From Saccharomycopsis phalli (Eukaryota; Ascomycota; Saccharomycetes; Ascoideales; Saccharomycopsidaceae), in the NCBI GenBank assembly GCA_020342235.1, contig CP073213.1, positions 1,342,501 to 1,406,500 on the forward strand: a stretch of 64,000 bases of DNA, read 5' to 3'. Numbering within the stretch: the first letter of the stretch is position 1; each line of letters begins with the position of its first letter. The position numbers and the translations under genes are program-made. Below, piece after piece: positions 31,563-41,350 of the stretch. The notes under the pieces are model-generated. The model did no database searches, had not been told where the DNA came from, and saw nothing but the letters and a program-made list of their open reading frames with translations.

Positions 31563-33716
31563 TTACTGTGGGTCACCGTCCTTTGCCGGAGGTAAGCTTC
31601 CGGTCAGGTTAACAAACCGAGGACTCTTGTAGATATGTGGGAGTTTAGTGTTATTATTGTTGTTGCCCAAATTGTGAAGACTCATTCTTGATCGAAGCTG
31701 TGGCAGTTTCTTCAACTCAGGATTTATCCCGTTGGCATTTGGTAAGTTTGATGTAGATAAGTTTGCGCTAACGGAGTTGACAGAGTAAAGGGATGCGGCC
31801 GAATTATTCATCGAGCCAGAATTATAGAAATTCAATGCCGGGGGTGTTTTGTTGATGAAGTTTAAGTTAATAAAGGAGTTGTTGCTGCTTTTTAACTGAC
31901 CTTCTGTAGCGATTAATCCTTCTTCTAGATTAATATCTTCCTCAAAAGAGTTATAGCTCAACTTTATAGGAGAATCACCAAATGAAAAGATACTGCGGAA
32001 CTTGAAACCAAATCTCTTGTTAATTTTTTGATTGATATGAAATAGAAAATTCCCAAAGGCAGACTGGTAAATAAATGAGTTTAGCAATTTCCCAATTGGA
32101 AACTTTTTGTTTAAGAATACCGCCATGACACCCAATGCCATAAAGAAAAAAATGAATACCAAGAAGAAAGAATTTATTTTGGATAGTTTATCGGATTTAG
32201 GCAAGCTGTTAAACTTTGACACCATTGATAATCCAAGATTCCCCGGGATGAATTGCTTGTTGTTGAGTTTCCGCTCATTATCACTAGGCATGATACCAAC
32301 CTGGAATTTGGAACTAGTTGTAATCAAAGAAGAGGCATATAACAATATCTTGCCCATAGTCCAAGACAACTCGTGGCCATTAATTTTTGCCGCGCTCTTG
32401 AAGTAAAACTTATCCTCCAGCGGGTCATCTTCTGCTGTCTCGAAATCAATTCGCGGTAAATTGAACCCCTCATGAAGAATGTTTACAACCCAACTACCCT
32501 TAAAGCATGAATCTTTCAAGAAATCTAGTTGGATATTATTGTACTTTTTATCATTGAAGTTCTTCATAATCTCACTTTGCCAGTCGCTCTCACAAAAATG
32601 CTTTAGGTTGGCATTGAACTGCTTGAAACTGTAAGTACCACCCAAGTCGAAAATGTCGTTGATCGTATACCAATATTCAGATATACCAACGAATTTATCA
32701 TTCTGAAAGTCAATATGTGGAACATGAATCCCGTTAAATAAACACGGCTGATCTATACAGGGCTTATTTTTGAGTAATAGCGGATACTGTTCTTTCAAGC
32801 ACAGGTCATAATTGCCTATTCCCTTGATATTATAAATATGCCCATCGATTTTAAATTCTGTCACCAATCCTTTGGGCGTACAAGGATCACTTAGCGTCCT
32901 AACAGGTTTCTTCGAATCATCATAATCCTCGTGTTCATCTTCATCATCACTGTCATAGCCATTTAAAGATATCAAGTTCTTAATGTATCTCTTTTTTGCC
33001 TGATTAGCCCCAAACCCTAGCCACGTTGACACAAATATGTTCCATTTTTGAAGATCGCCATTGATGGATCGGAGTTGAACTATAGATAAGTCGTCCATGT
33101 GTCGCAGTACTTCACTAGAGTTGCTAGGAACAAAAGCTATTTGGGTAGAAGCACCACCCATATCCATGAAGCCTAAGGATCTATGAACGGTATCATCAAT
33201 ATCGAAATTATTGAATTTCCCCGATAAGTAATTCAAAGCTAGCCATCCATAAACCCCTTCTGTTTCTCCATCGATAATTTGGAATTGGGCCAGGCAGTCT
33301 TTGATTAAAAAACTAGTTCTTTTGCTGAGCAATGAGCATATATTATTGAGCACCTTGTTCTGCTGGCTTTTGGGTAACAATCTCATACCAGCTGTTGCTT
33401 GGATAAAGATGGGGGTGCTTGGGATCTGCTTCAACGGAATAACCAACTTAGCAAAATCGATCAAGGAAGACAAATGATCATCCCAGAGTCTGTCCTTCAG
33501 TAACTTTCCATAGAAGCTCAACCCGGGGCTAATTTTTCTATTCCAGTCTGAGTTTGATATGATATGTGGCACAGAAGTAGAGGCTTGGGGGTAGTGTTTC
33601 AATATATACTCCAGCTTTAACCATTTATAGACATGAAGTCTGGATCCTGACGAGCCCGCATCTATCACAATTCCATATCTAAAATTTCCGTCTGCGATAT
33701 TGTCGTAATCTATCAT
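31563..33716 (-). CDS. YND1: Ynd1-type Golgi apyrase (GDA1/CD39 family)
   Basis: The first ATG is 33716 (717 residues); the frame continues upstream without an ATG. Apyrase-conserved regions appear in order: VIDAGSSGSRLHVYKW, IFIQATAGMRLLP, GVYGWLALNYLSG and GFMDMGGASTQIAF. A single hydrophobic segment (about residues 530-550, SFFLVFIFFFMALGVMAVF) near the C-terminal third and the absence of an N-terminal anchor fit Ynd1 rather than Gda1. The protein hydrolyses nucleoside di- and triphosphates in the Golgi lumen, supporting nucleotide-sugar exchange for glycosylation. The tail after the membrane segment is long and Asn/Ser-rich. It converges with PIF1 with only 30 bases between stops. Confidence 0.93.
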   Translation of the reverse strand: MIDYDNIADGNFRYGIVIDAGSSGSRLHVYKWLKLEYILKHYPQASTSVPHIISNSDWNRKISPGLSFYGKLLKDRLWDDHLSSLIDFAKLVIPLKQIPSTPIFIQATAGMRLLPKSQQNKVLNNICSLLSKRTSFLIKDCLAQFQIIDGETEGVYGWLALNYLSGKFNNFDIDDTVHRSLGFMDMGGASTQIAFVPSNSSEVLRHMDDLSIVQLRSINGDLQKWNIFVSTWLGFGANQAKKRYIKNLISLNGYDSDDEDEHEDYDDSKKPVRTLSDPCTPKGLVTEFKIDGHIYNIKGIGNYDLCLKEQYPLLLKNKPCIDQPCLFNGIHVPHIDFQNDKFVGISEYWYTINDIFDLGGTYSFKQFNANLKHFCESDWQSEIMKNFNDKKYNNIQLDFLKDSCFKGSWVVNILHEGFNLPRIDFETAEDDPLEDKFYFKSAAKINGHELSWTMGKILLYASSLITTSSKFQVGIMPSDNERKLNNKQFIPGNLGLSMVSKFNSLPKSDKLSKINSFFLVFIFFFMALGVMAVFLNKKFPIGKLLNSFIYQSAFGNFLFHINQKINKRFGFKFRSIFSFGDSPIKLSYNSFEEDINLEEGLIATEGQLKSSNNSFINLNFINKTPPALNFYNSGSMNNSAASLYSVNSVSANLSTSNLPNANGINPELKKLPQLRSRMSLHNLGNNNNNTKLPHIYKSPRFVNLTGSLPPAKDGDPQ

Positions 33717-33835
33717 GTTCTTGTAGTTTTTAGCCAGGTAATTTTGCAGCAATTTCTACATGTATATACTGGATTAGGCATCCAGGGGGTCCGGTAGAAA
33801 TGTCTAAAAATAGTTGCAGTCAGTTTTTATAGTTT

Positions 33836-34276
33836 ATGGCCAAAAAATCATATTACGATCCAAAGACGAATAGCGAGGTTTTGATTCAGAATTGCCCAAA
33901 GGCAATTCCTTTCAAAGATCATTATTGTAGAATCAATTATTTGTATCAAGTGGCAACACACCTTGAGGTGAATAATCATTCAGACTTGGCACGGATGTGT
34001 ATAAGGAACATGGACTCAATTACCAAGAAAACGACAAATAAACTTAAACCGTCCATTAAGAGAACATATTGTAAGATTTGTTACACTAGGTTAATTGATG
34101 GCGTCAATACTATCCGGAAATTGAATAATCCGTCCAAGCAGCAAGACTGGAAAGACACCACATTGCAATTAGTATGTGGGAATTGTAAGTCAAAGGTAAA
34201 GAATTATCCCGTGGGGAAGAAACCAGAGTACCAGCTATATGTTGAAAATACAGAAAATATTATTAAATTAGATTGA
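33836..34276 (+). CDS. RPR2: Rpr2, RNase P protein subunit
   Basis: The 146-residue protein of the Rpr2/Rpp21/Snm1 family shows the helical start DHYCRINYLYQVATHLE, then RNMDSITKKTTNKLKPSIKRTYCKICY and CGNCKSK, supplying the two Cys pairs of the zinc site. Rpr2 is the subunit that distinguishes RNase P (tRNA 5' maturation, nucleus) from RNase MRP, which has Snm1. The match to yeast Rpr2 around KRTICKKC makes Rpr2 the better choice. It diverges from YND1 across 119 bases. Confidence 0.9.
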   Translation: MAKKSYYDPKTNSEVLIQNCPKAIPFKDHYCRINYLYQVATHLEVNNHSDLARMCIRNMDSITKKTTNKLKPSIKRTYCKICYTRLIDGVNTIRKLNNPSKQQDWKDTTLQLVCGNCKSKVKNYPVGKKPEYQLYVENTENIIKLD

Positions 34277-34420
34277 TTATTACTACCAATTACCTTTGCA
34301 AGCAGAAAATAATTATAAAGTATAAGAAACAAGAAGAAAAAAAGGGGATATTACTATATAAATATATAAAAAATATATCTATACCCTAAGTGTCACTCAC
34401 CACTGTGGAAAAATTATTTA

Positions 34421-37400
34421 TTAAGCCTCAGTTGGTTCGGACAATGGCAAAGGCTGGTGAGCTGACTCAACTTTGGTCAGTTCAATTGTGGATATTTTTT
34501 GGTTTAAATCTTCAACTTGTTGACGTAACTTGGAATTTTCTGCCTCTGACTTTTCCTTGTTAGTCTTCAGTTCAGCTTCCAATTCTTTGATGGAGGATTC
34601 CTTGTCAGTGACCGATTTGGTCAATTCTTTAATGGTAGTCTCTTTATCCTCGACATCCTTAGACAAATCTTTAATAGAAGTTTCCTTTTCATTTACTTCT
34701 TTGGTTAATTTATCAATAGAGGCTTTATTTTCGTCGACTTCTTTAGTTATTTTCTCAATAGAAGCTTTGCCTTCATTAGCTTCTTTTGTCAAATTCACAA
34801 TAGAAGCCTCCTTTTCACTGGCCTCTTTAGTTAACTTTTGAATAGAAGCTTCCTTTTCACTAGCCTCTTTGGTTAACTTTTCAATTGAACTTTTACTTTC
34901 ATCAGCTTCTTTTGTCAACTTCTCAATAGAAACTTTATTTTCATCGGCTTCCTTAGTCAATTTCTCAATAGAAGCCTCCTTCTCACTGGCTTCCTTTGTC
35001 AATTTTTCAATAGATGCTTTATTTTCATTAGCTTCCTTTGTCAATTTTTCAATAGAAGACTCCTTCTCGCTAGCTTCCTTTGTCAATTTCTCAATAGATG
35101 CCTCCTTCTCACTAGCATCTTTTGTCAATTTCTCAATAGAAGCCTCCTTCTCGCCAGCTTCCTTTGTCAATTTCTCAATAGATGCTTTACCTTCATCAGC
35201 TTCTTTTGTCAATTTTTCAATAGATGCTCTACCTTCATCGGCTTCTTTTGTCAATTTCTCAATAGAAGCATCCTTCTCACTAGCTTCTTTGATTAACTTT
35301 TCAATGGAAGCTTTACCTTCATTAGCTTCTTTGCTTAGCTTTTCAATTGAGGCTTTACTTTCATCAACTTCTTTTGTCAACTTCTCAATAGAAACTTTAT
35401 TTTCATCGGCTTCCTTAGTCAATTTCTCAATAGAAGTCTCCTTCTCGCTGGCTTCCTTTGTCAATTTTTCAATGGTAGCCTTATTGTCATCAGCCTCCTT
35501 CGATAACTTCTCAATAGATGATTCCTTTTCACTGGTTTCTTTTGTCAACTTTTCAATGGCAACCTTACTTTCGGTGGCTTCCTCAGTTAACTTTTTAATA
35601 GAAGCATCCTTTTCACCAGCCTCTTTAGTTAACTTTTTAATAGAAGCATCCTTTTCACCAGCCTCTTTAGTTAACTTTTCAATTAAAGCTTTACTTTCAT
35701 CAGCTTCTTTTGTTAATTTCTCAATAGATGCTTTATTTTCATTGGCTTCCTTCGTCAACTTTTCAATAGAAGTCTCCTTCTCACTAGCTTCATTTGTCAA
35801 TTTCTCAATAGAAGCTCTACCTTCATCAGCCTCCTTTGTCAATTTCTCAATAGAAGCCTCCTTTTCATTAGCTTCCTTTGTCAATTTTTCAATAGATGCT
35901 TTATTTTCATTGGCTTCCTTTGTCAATTTTTCAATAGAAGCCTCCTTCTCGCCAGCTTCTTTTGTCAATTTCTCAATAGAAGCCTCCTTTTCACTAGCTC
36001 CCTTTGACAATTTCTCAATAGAAGCTTTACCTTCATCGGCTTCCTTTGTCAATTTCTCAATAGTAGATTCATGCTGCTTAATCTTCTTGCTCAAATCACC
36101 AAAGGACGATTCATTATCACTAGCTTCTTTTGTTAATTTTTCAATGTTCGACTGTTTATCAGTAACCTCAGATTTTAATTCTTCAATTGATGACTCCTTT
36201 AACTTAATCTCTTCAGTTAATTTTTCAATAGTGCTTTGCTTGATGGCAATCTCTTCTGATAAATTCCCTCCTTCCTTTAGCTCCTTGGTAAGTTTCTCGA
36301 TGGATGAGTCTTTTGCAGCAGACTTCTCAGACAACTCCTTTATTTGCATTTCCTTGTCGAGAACTTCCTTTGACAATTTCTCAACCGATGAGATTTGCTC
36401 GTTTAATTTTTTTTCAAGCTCTTCTTTACTGGCAGTCAAGGCATTCAATTTCGACTTGATTTCTTGTTGAAATTTTGCATGTTCTTCCTCTTTGGCACCG
36501 TTTACTTGTTTGAACTCAGCGATTTGCTTTGCTAATTCTTCATCCTTAGTATCAAGCTTTTCAGTGAGTTCTTTTACAATGCTATCTAATTTAGAAATCT
36601 CATCTGAGTTAGAATCTTGAGATTTAGATAACTCTTCAGTAGCTAATTTCAATTCCTCCTCCTTTTCAGCTAAAGTAGCACTAATCTTAGAAATCGCGGA
36701 TTTATGATCTTCCAACAAAGTAAGCTTCTCTGCCTCCAATGAGCTCAAAGAAGCAGCCAATTTTTCTTCCTTGCTTGTCTTTTCCTTTAATTCAGCATCT
36801 AATTTTGACAATGATTGCTTCAACTCTTCGAAAGACTTTTCCTCAGAAGAATGTTTTTCAACAGCAAGCTTTAATTCATCATCTTTAGCCTGCAATTTTT
36901 CCTTTAACTCCTTGTGAATTAACTCGTGATTTTTAATTGCCTCTTGTTTAAATTTGATTTCTTCGGCGATCTTCTTCTGATTGGTAGAAAAATCTTCAAG
37001 CTGCTTAGACAATTCAGTTGTCTTAGACTTAAAATGGGTAACCTCGGTCTCTCTGGTGCTAATCGCCTCCTTGTGGTCATCTGCCTGTTTAGCCAAATCA
37101 GCAGTAAGCTTAGCAATAATTTCCTGATCCTTTTCTTTCAAAGAAGTAAGTTCATCAAGTTTTGTAGTGGCAGACTCCAACAAAGTTTTTTCACTTGCCA
37201 AGTCGGCATTCAACTTGTCAATGCACAAGTTCAACGAGTCGATTTCCTTGGTGAGCTCCAAGTTTTTGTCACCAGAATTTCCCAATTGGGCAGTAGTATT
37301 ATCAATCTTGGATTGTAACTCCTTGGTGGACACTTCATTACTGGACTTCAAAGCAATTAACTGGTTGTTAAATTCATCTATTTGCTTATTCTTAGCCTTA

Positions 37401-37606
37401 ATAGATTCATTGTTGGCATCGATTATCTTCTGATACTCTGCCGCCGCTTCTGCCAACTTAATCTCAAGTTCTTTCTTTAAAGTTTCATTGAACTGGTCAG
37501 CATTTTGTTTATAATAGTGTCTATCAGCAAACTTCGTGAGACAAAATGTCACAAGAGCAGACGCTCCGATTTCAGCCAATACAGTAACCATGGTTCTGTT
37601 AGACAT
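34421..37606 (-). CDS. Membrane-anchored protein with a very long repetitive coiled coil
   Basis: The 1061-residue protein starts at ATG 37606. Residues about 7-25 (VTVLAEIGASALVTFCLTK) form one hydrophobic segment, a possible membrane anchor. The remainder is a continuous, strongly charged coiled coil. Residues 515-1018 are exactly 36 contiguous units of 14 residues of the type SIEKLTKEASEKEA, in perfect register, with decaying units on both sides. I do not recognise a family by name. Known proteins of this build act as tethers, spacers or filamentous scaffolds; that is only analogy. Copy number probably varies between strains because the DNA is a 42-base minisatellite. It converges with RPR2 and diverges from PRC1. 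Confidence 0.85.
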   Translation of the reverse strand: MSNRTMVTVLAEIGASALVTFCLTKFADRHYYKQNADQFNETLKKELEIKLAEAAAEYQKIIDANNESIKAKNKQIDEFNNQLIALKSSNEVSTKELQSKIDNTTAQLGNSGDKNLELTKEIDSLNLCIDKLNADLASEKTLLESATTKLDELTSLKEKDQEIIAKLTADLAKQADDHKEAISTRETEVTHFKSKTTELSKQLEDFSTNQKKIAEEIKFKQEAIKNHELIHKELKEKLQAKDDELKLAVEKHSSEEKSFEELKQSLSKLDAELKEKTSKEEKLAASLSSLEAEKLTLLEDHKSAISKISATLAEKEEELKLATEELSKSQDSNSDEISKLDSIVKELTEKLDTKDEELAKQIAEFKQVNGAKEEEHAKFQQEIKSKLNALTASKEELEKKLNEQISSVEKLSKEVLDKEMQIKELSEKSAAKDSSIEKLTKELKEGGNLSEEIAIKQSTIEKLTEEIKLKESSIEELKSEVTDKQSNIEKLTKEASDNESSFGDLSKKIKQHESTIEKLTKEADEGKASIEKLSKGASEKEASIEKLTKEAGEKEASIEKLTKEANENKASIEKLTKEANEKEASIEKLTKEADEGRASIEKLTNEASEKETSIEKLTKEANENKASIEKLTKEADESKALIEKLTKEAGEKDASIKKLTKEAGEKDASIKKLTEEATESKVAIEKLTKETSEKESSIEKLSKEADDNKATIEKLTKEASEKETSIEKLTKEADENKVSIEKLTKEVDESKASIEKLSKEANEGKASIEKLIKEASEKDASIEKLTKEADEGRASIEKLTKEADEGKASIEKLTKEAGEKEASIEKLTKDASEKEASIEKLTKEASEKESSIEKLTKEANENKASIEKLTKEASEKEASIEKLTKEADENKVSIEKLTKEADESKSSIEKLTKEASEKEASIQKLTKEASEKEASIVNLTKEANEGKASIEKITKEVDENKASIDKLTKEVNEKETSIKDLSKDVEDKETTIKELTKSVTDKESSIKELEAELKTNKEKSEAENSKLRQQVEDLNQKISTIELTKVESAHQPLPLSEPTEA
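34553..36064 (-). repeat. In-frame 42-bp minisatellite, 36 units
   Basis: There are 36 tandem 42-base units (1512 bases) with no length change. Each encodes two heptads, with Ile and Leu at the first core positions and mostly Ala, then a polar residue, at the second. Units differ mainly in the last six residues (SEKEA, NENKA, DEGKA, DESKA types), and the types are interspersed, as expected from slippage and gene-conversion shuffling. Units at the 5' and 3' edges of the gene are the most diverged. Confidence 0.9.
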
Positions 37607-38029
37607 TCAGGAGTTTACGTATTATGGTAATTTAATATAGATGGTTGAGAAAAGGAGAATTTTTGTATATGTTGCCTAATTGGTAAGTTGTAAATAAACA
37701 TCATGTACGATGCGATTACCGTATCTACAGGTATTATACATATCAATATTCGTATCTATTCTAAATTGTTTCTTTTCTTTAGGGATATCCCCATACCTTG
37801 CTTAAAAAAGTCACCTTATGCATAACAAGGTACTACATTACCCACCCTGTCTACGTGGCACCGCATCTATGTCCGGGTATCATCTAATATTGCTCACCCG
37901 CCCATTCCCGCTGCGGCCATCCGTGCAATTTCCTAATCTGGACAAGATGAGCTATCAGGGAGACATTAGATAACCAGTGCAGTTCTAATTTCCTGTGCAG
38001 CTTTCTTCTTGTCTGAGCATTCTCTGAAC
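37607..38029. promoter_or_regulatory. PRC1: Divergent coiled-coil gene/PRC1 promoter region
   Basis: This 423-base divergent gap shows no clear TATA box and no factor site that I can assign confidently. No ORF or RNA gene was seen. Confidence 0.3.
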
Positions 38030-39637
38030 ATGAAGACATCATTGCTATTCACTCTCACTACTACTTTAGCCTCGGCTAGTCTTATTGACTTCAGCCATGT
38101 TCCACAACAAGTGCAGCAATTGCCACTCATTGGCAAATTTAACTCGGAGGCGTTTGCTCAAGCCAATACCTTGTTAGAAGCCGCTGCTGCTGCGTTTGGT
38201 ACCTCGCTTGATTCCTTGTCTAGCGATGTAAAGTCAACCTGGTCGGAGATGTCTATGAAATTTCCTTCCGCTGTATCTGGTTTGGAGTTTTTATCGAAGC
38301 CTTTGAAGCATAAAAAATACAACAACTGGGACTTCCATGTCGCCACTGAGGAGTTGCCAAACTACAAGTTGCGAGTTAAGAAGCCAAACCCAGAAAAATT
38401 AAAGATCGACAATGTCAAGCAATACTCGGGCTACCTCGACGTTGAAGATGAGGATAAACATTTCTTTTACTGGGCCTTTGAATCTAGAAACGACCCTAAA
38501 AAAGATCCTGTTGTCTTGTGGTTGAATGGTGGACCAGGGTGCTCTTCTTTAACTGGATTGTTCTTTGAGTTGGGACCATCTTCCATCAATGCCAAATTGG
38601 AAACTGTTCGCAATCCATACTCTTGGAATAACAATGCCACTGTTATTTTCTTGGACCAACCAGTCAACGTCGGGTTTTCGTACTCTTCCAACGGTGTCAC
38701 CGACACTGTTGCTGCTGGTAAGGACGTGTATGCCTTCTTGCAGCTTTTCTTTAAACAATTCCCAGAGTATGCTAACTTGGACTTCCATATTGCTGGTGAA
38801 TCCTATGCCGGTCATTACATTCCGGTATTTGCCTCTGAGATTCTCTCTCACCCAGAGAGAAACTTCAACTTGACCTCTGTGTTGATTGGTAACGGGTTGA
38901 CTGATCCATTGAAGCAGTACGAGTACTACCAGCCAATGGCTTGTGGTAAAGGTGGCCACCCAGCAGTGCTTTCCAAGGAAGAGTGTGATGCCATGTTGGA
39001 GTCTGAGCCAAGATGTTTGAGTTTGATCAAGTCATGTTACGAATCCGAGAGTGTTTGGTCGTGTATTCCAGCTTCTATTTACTGTAACAATCAGGCTTTT
39101 GGTCCTTATCAAAAGACTGGCTTGAATGTTTACGATATCAGATCGAAGTGTGAGACTGGTGGATTGTGTTACAAGCAATTAGAATACATTGACAGTTACT
39201 TGAACCAAGACTGGGTCAAAGAAGCTATTGGTGCTGAAACCGATGACTATCAATCTTGTAACATGGATATCAACCGAAACTTCTTGTTTGCAGGTGACTG
39301 GATGAAGCCATACCACTTGAAGGTAATTGAATTATTGGACAAGTATGACTTGCCAGTCATTATTTATGCTGGTGACAAGGATTTCATCTGCAACTGGTTG
39401 GGCAATCATGGATGGTCCGACTATTTGGAGTACAGTGGGCATGACCACTTCTCCAAGAAGCAATTGCAAAAGTTCTATACTACAGAAGGTGTCTATGCTG
39501 GAGAAGTCAAAAACTACAAGAAGTTCACATTCTTGAGAATCTTTGATGGAGGACACATGGTTCCATTTGATCAACCAGTTGCTTCATTAGATTTCTTTAA
39601 TAGATGGATCAGTGGCGAATACGCTTTGTCCAACTAA
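38030..39637 (+). CDS. PRC1: Carboxypeptidase Y precursor
   Basis: ATG 38030 gives 535 residues, and the upstream in-frame TTG is ignored. A signal peptide ([18 protein letters not shown]) and a propeptide of roughly 90-100 residues precede the mature serine carboxypeptidase. Catalytic parts visible are [10 protein letters not shown] (oxyanion site), [10 protein letters not shown] (Ser), [17 protein letters not shown] (Asp) and [10 protein letters not shown] (His). Many cysteines fit the five-disulfide pattern. It is a vacuolar protease that trims C-terminal residues after activation by Pep4/Prb1. The QRPL-type vacuolar sorting motif of yeast CPY is not obvious; LPLIGKF lies near that position. 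Confidence 0.96.
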   Translation: MKTSLLFTLTTTLASASLIDFSHVPQQVQQLPLIGKFNSEAFAQANTLLEAAAAAFGTSLDSLSSDVKSTWSEMSMKFPSAVSGLEFLSKPLKHKKYNNWDFHVATEELPNYKLRVKKPNPEKLKIDNVKQYSGYLDVEDEDKHFFYWAFESRNDPKKDPVVLWLNGGPGCSSLTGLFFELGPSSINAKLETVRNPYSWNNNATVIFLDQPVNVGFSYSSNGVTDTVAAGKDVYAFLQLFFKQFPEYANLDFHIAGESYAGHYIPVFASEILSHPERNFNLTSVLIGNGLTDPLKQYEYYQPMACGKGGHPAVLSKEECDAMLESEPRCLSLIKSCYESESVWSCIPASIYCNNQAFGPYQKTGLNVYDIRSKCETGGLCYKQLEYIDSYLNQDWVKEAIGAETDDYQSCNMDINRNFLFAGDWMKPYHLKVIELLDKYDLPVIIYAGDKDFICNWLGNHGWSDYLEYSGHDHFSKKQLQKFYTTEGVYAGEVKNYKKFTFLRIFDGGHMVPFDQPVASLDFFNRWISGEYALSN

Positions 39638-39797
39638 TGACTTTGTTATGTGGGTTACCTTTTCTCTATAGTTTGGTATATGAAAGGCGTCGAAAAATGA
39701 ACTCCTTGTAGAGCACAAGTGCTACAAAAATTAAAACTATGCATTCATTTGAGTGTAACTATTAGTATATTCAAAACATCAACATTAAAATAAGTCA

Positions 39798-40472
39798 TTA
39801 CCATTCTTCGTCATCCCATTCAACCTGTATCTTACGTATTTTTTGTCTAGGCTCTTCATCTTTCAAAGGTTCTTGCTGCTTCTTCTTTTCGGCTATCTTT
39901 GTCTCTTGTTTTTGCATCTTGGTTCGTGGAAGATGAATATTTAAAAATCCATTTTCATACTCTGCCTTCAATTGTTGGTGGTCAAACTTCTTGTCTTCAT
40001 GAAATGATACCACTCTTTTAAATTTCCCATGGTTAATTTCGTCAAGGTATCCCTTCAAAATACTTCCATAGGAGTTTGGCTTTGTAATAACTCCTGAGAC
40101 AGTTAATGTATTGTTACTGGTGTTAAAATCTACTGTAATATCATCAGCAGAAGCACCAGGAAGTGAAACACGCAAGCGAGCACCATGAATATCTTCGTAT
40201 AAATCAATAGGAGGAGTAAACCTGGTGTCCCTTGATTTATTTGTATTTTCCGAGATTTTCGAGGAGGCCTTCTCGAAATTGGTCTTAGCCAGAGGAGATT
40301 CAGAGGCCTGACTCTTCTTCAAGGAACATGCATCGCTAACATACTGATTTCTCCTAAAAACAGTTCTATTAGGTCTTGTATTGCTCACTTGAGCGATTAT
40401 TGGCATAGAGTATCCCCCATACATCGAGGCGCCACAACCAACAATTGGATTTGATTCGATAATGACAGACAT
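39798..40472 (-). CDS. Small heat-shock protein (Hsp20/alpha-crystallin)
   Basis: The 224-residue protein has an alpha-crystallin domain at about residues 85-185: PPIDLYEDIHGARLRVSLPG at its start, VDFNTSNNTLTVSG in the middle and AEYENGFLNIHLPR as the classic end motif. A long loop (about 125-150) interrupts the sandwich. The C-terminal extension is rich in Lys, Gln and Glu and ends QVEWDDEEW. Such proteins form oligomers that hold unfolding proteins during heat stress. The closest yeast counterparts would be Hsp42 or Hsp26, or Hsp21 of Candida; I cannot choose. A heat-shock element lies upstream. Confidence 0.9.
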   Translation of the reverse strand: MSVIIESNPIVGCGASMYGGYSMPIIAQVSNTRPNRTVFRRNQYVSDACSLKKSQASESPLAKTNFEKASSKISENTNKSRDTRFTPPIDLYEDIHGARLRVSLPGASADDITVDFNTSNNTLTVSGVITKPNSYGSILKGYLDEINHGKFKRVVSFHEDKKFDHQQLKAEYENGFLNIHLPRTKMQKQETKIAEKKKQQEPLKDEEPRQKIRKIQVEWDDEEW

Positions 40473-41350
40473 GTTTTTAATTAATGGAAAAATGATTAGC
40501 AGTTAAAGCTATGTTAAGATGATGAATTAAATGTGAGAGAAAGGTCGCATTTTATATGCATATTCGGGGTAAAATGATTTGTAATTCTACGGTACAATAG
40601 AAACTGATGGAATCTTCTAGAGTTTGACAGAACTTTATAGAATGTCGGACCAAGCATGCAAATGCCGCATGAAACTGGATGGTGGCAAGAACGAAAACAA
40701 AGCGAGTGTGATGAATAATAAAAGTTGGTTAATGCTTTAGTTATAAAAAAAATTAATTAAGGGATTTCTTCTGTAACAGTTTAGTGCCAAGTAGGTTGCT
40801 CAGTAACTGCGTTGATCCATTGTTACAGCGTATGTTATTCACTATTACAGTTTATTTAGTCTTTCTTATCAATAAATATCGTACATAAATAAGTGGCGAT
40901 TCTATATTTATGACATGAGAGCATCAGTAAAATAGGCTCTTGATTGTATCATGATGCTTCATTTTACAAAAGAGAATTAGCAAGAATCGGTGAATCTGTA
41001 GTTTTACTCATGTACCAAAACATCATTTGCCCTTGAACTTTAACATTAAGAAAACCAACCAGAAACTTTGTAAATTTGGATATTTATTTCCTGTTAATTT
41101 TAATAACTTTGCAGTTCAATCAACTTTTTTTGAAAGTAAATGGAAATTACAACAAGCAAACCTAATCAAGATCAGATTTCTTTTTCTTTCTTTTCTACTA
41201 ATTTTAATTTTCTTAATATTAATTTTTTAGTTTTATTTTTCTAATTCTAAATAGAAATAACCTTTGGTAAAGAAGCAATATGATTTTAAATATTCTACCG
41301 ATTCAGATGTTTGGTCATGCAGACAAAAGTCCAACCATTTTACCTTGCCA
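40473..41350. promoter_or_regulatory. Divergent Hsp20/REX3 control region with heat-shock element
   Basis: GAATCTTCTAGA at 40610-40621 is a three-unit heat-shock element (nGAAnnTTCnnGAn), 138 bases upstream of the Hsp20 ATG. Further GAA units at about 40630 and 40639 suggest a gapped extension. A TATA sequence (minus-strand TATAAA, 40551-40556) lies about 80 bases before that ATG. The remaining 700 bases towards REX3 are AT-rich; no RNA gene was recognised. Confidence 0.6.

Noticed and set aside
34869-36470. A 533-codon open frame on the plus strand opposite the coiled-coil gene
   Set aside because: It is the mirror of the 42-base repeat. It is a monotonous Ser/Phe repeat without independent features, while the minus strand gives a sensible protein with its own start.
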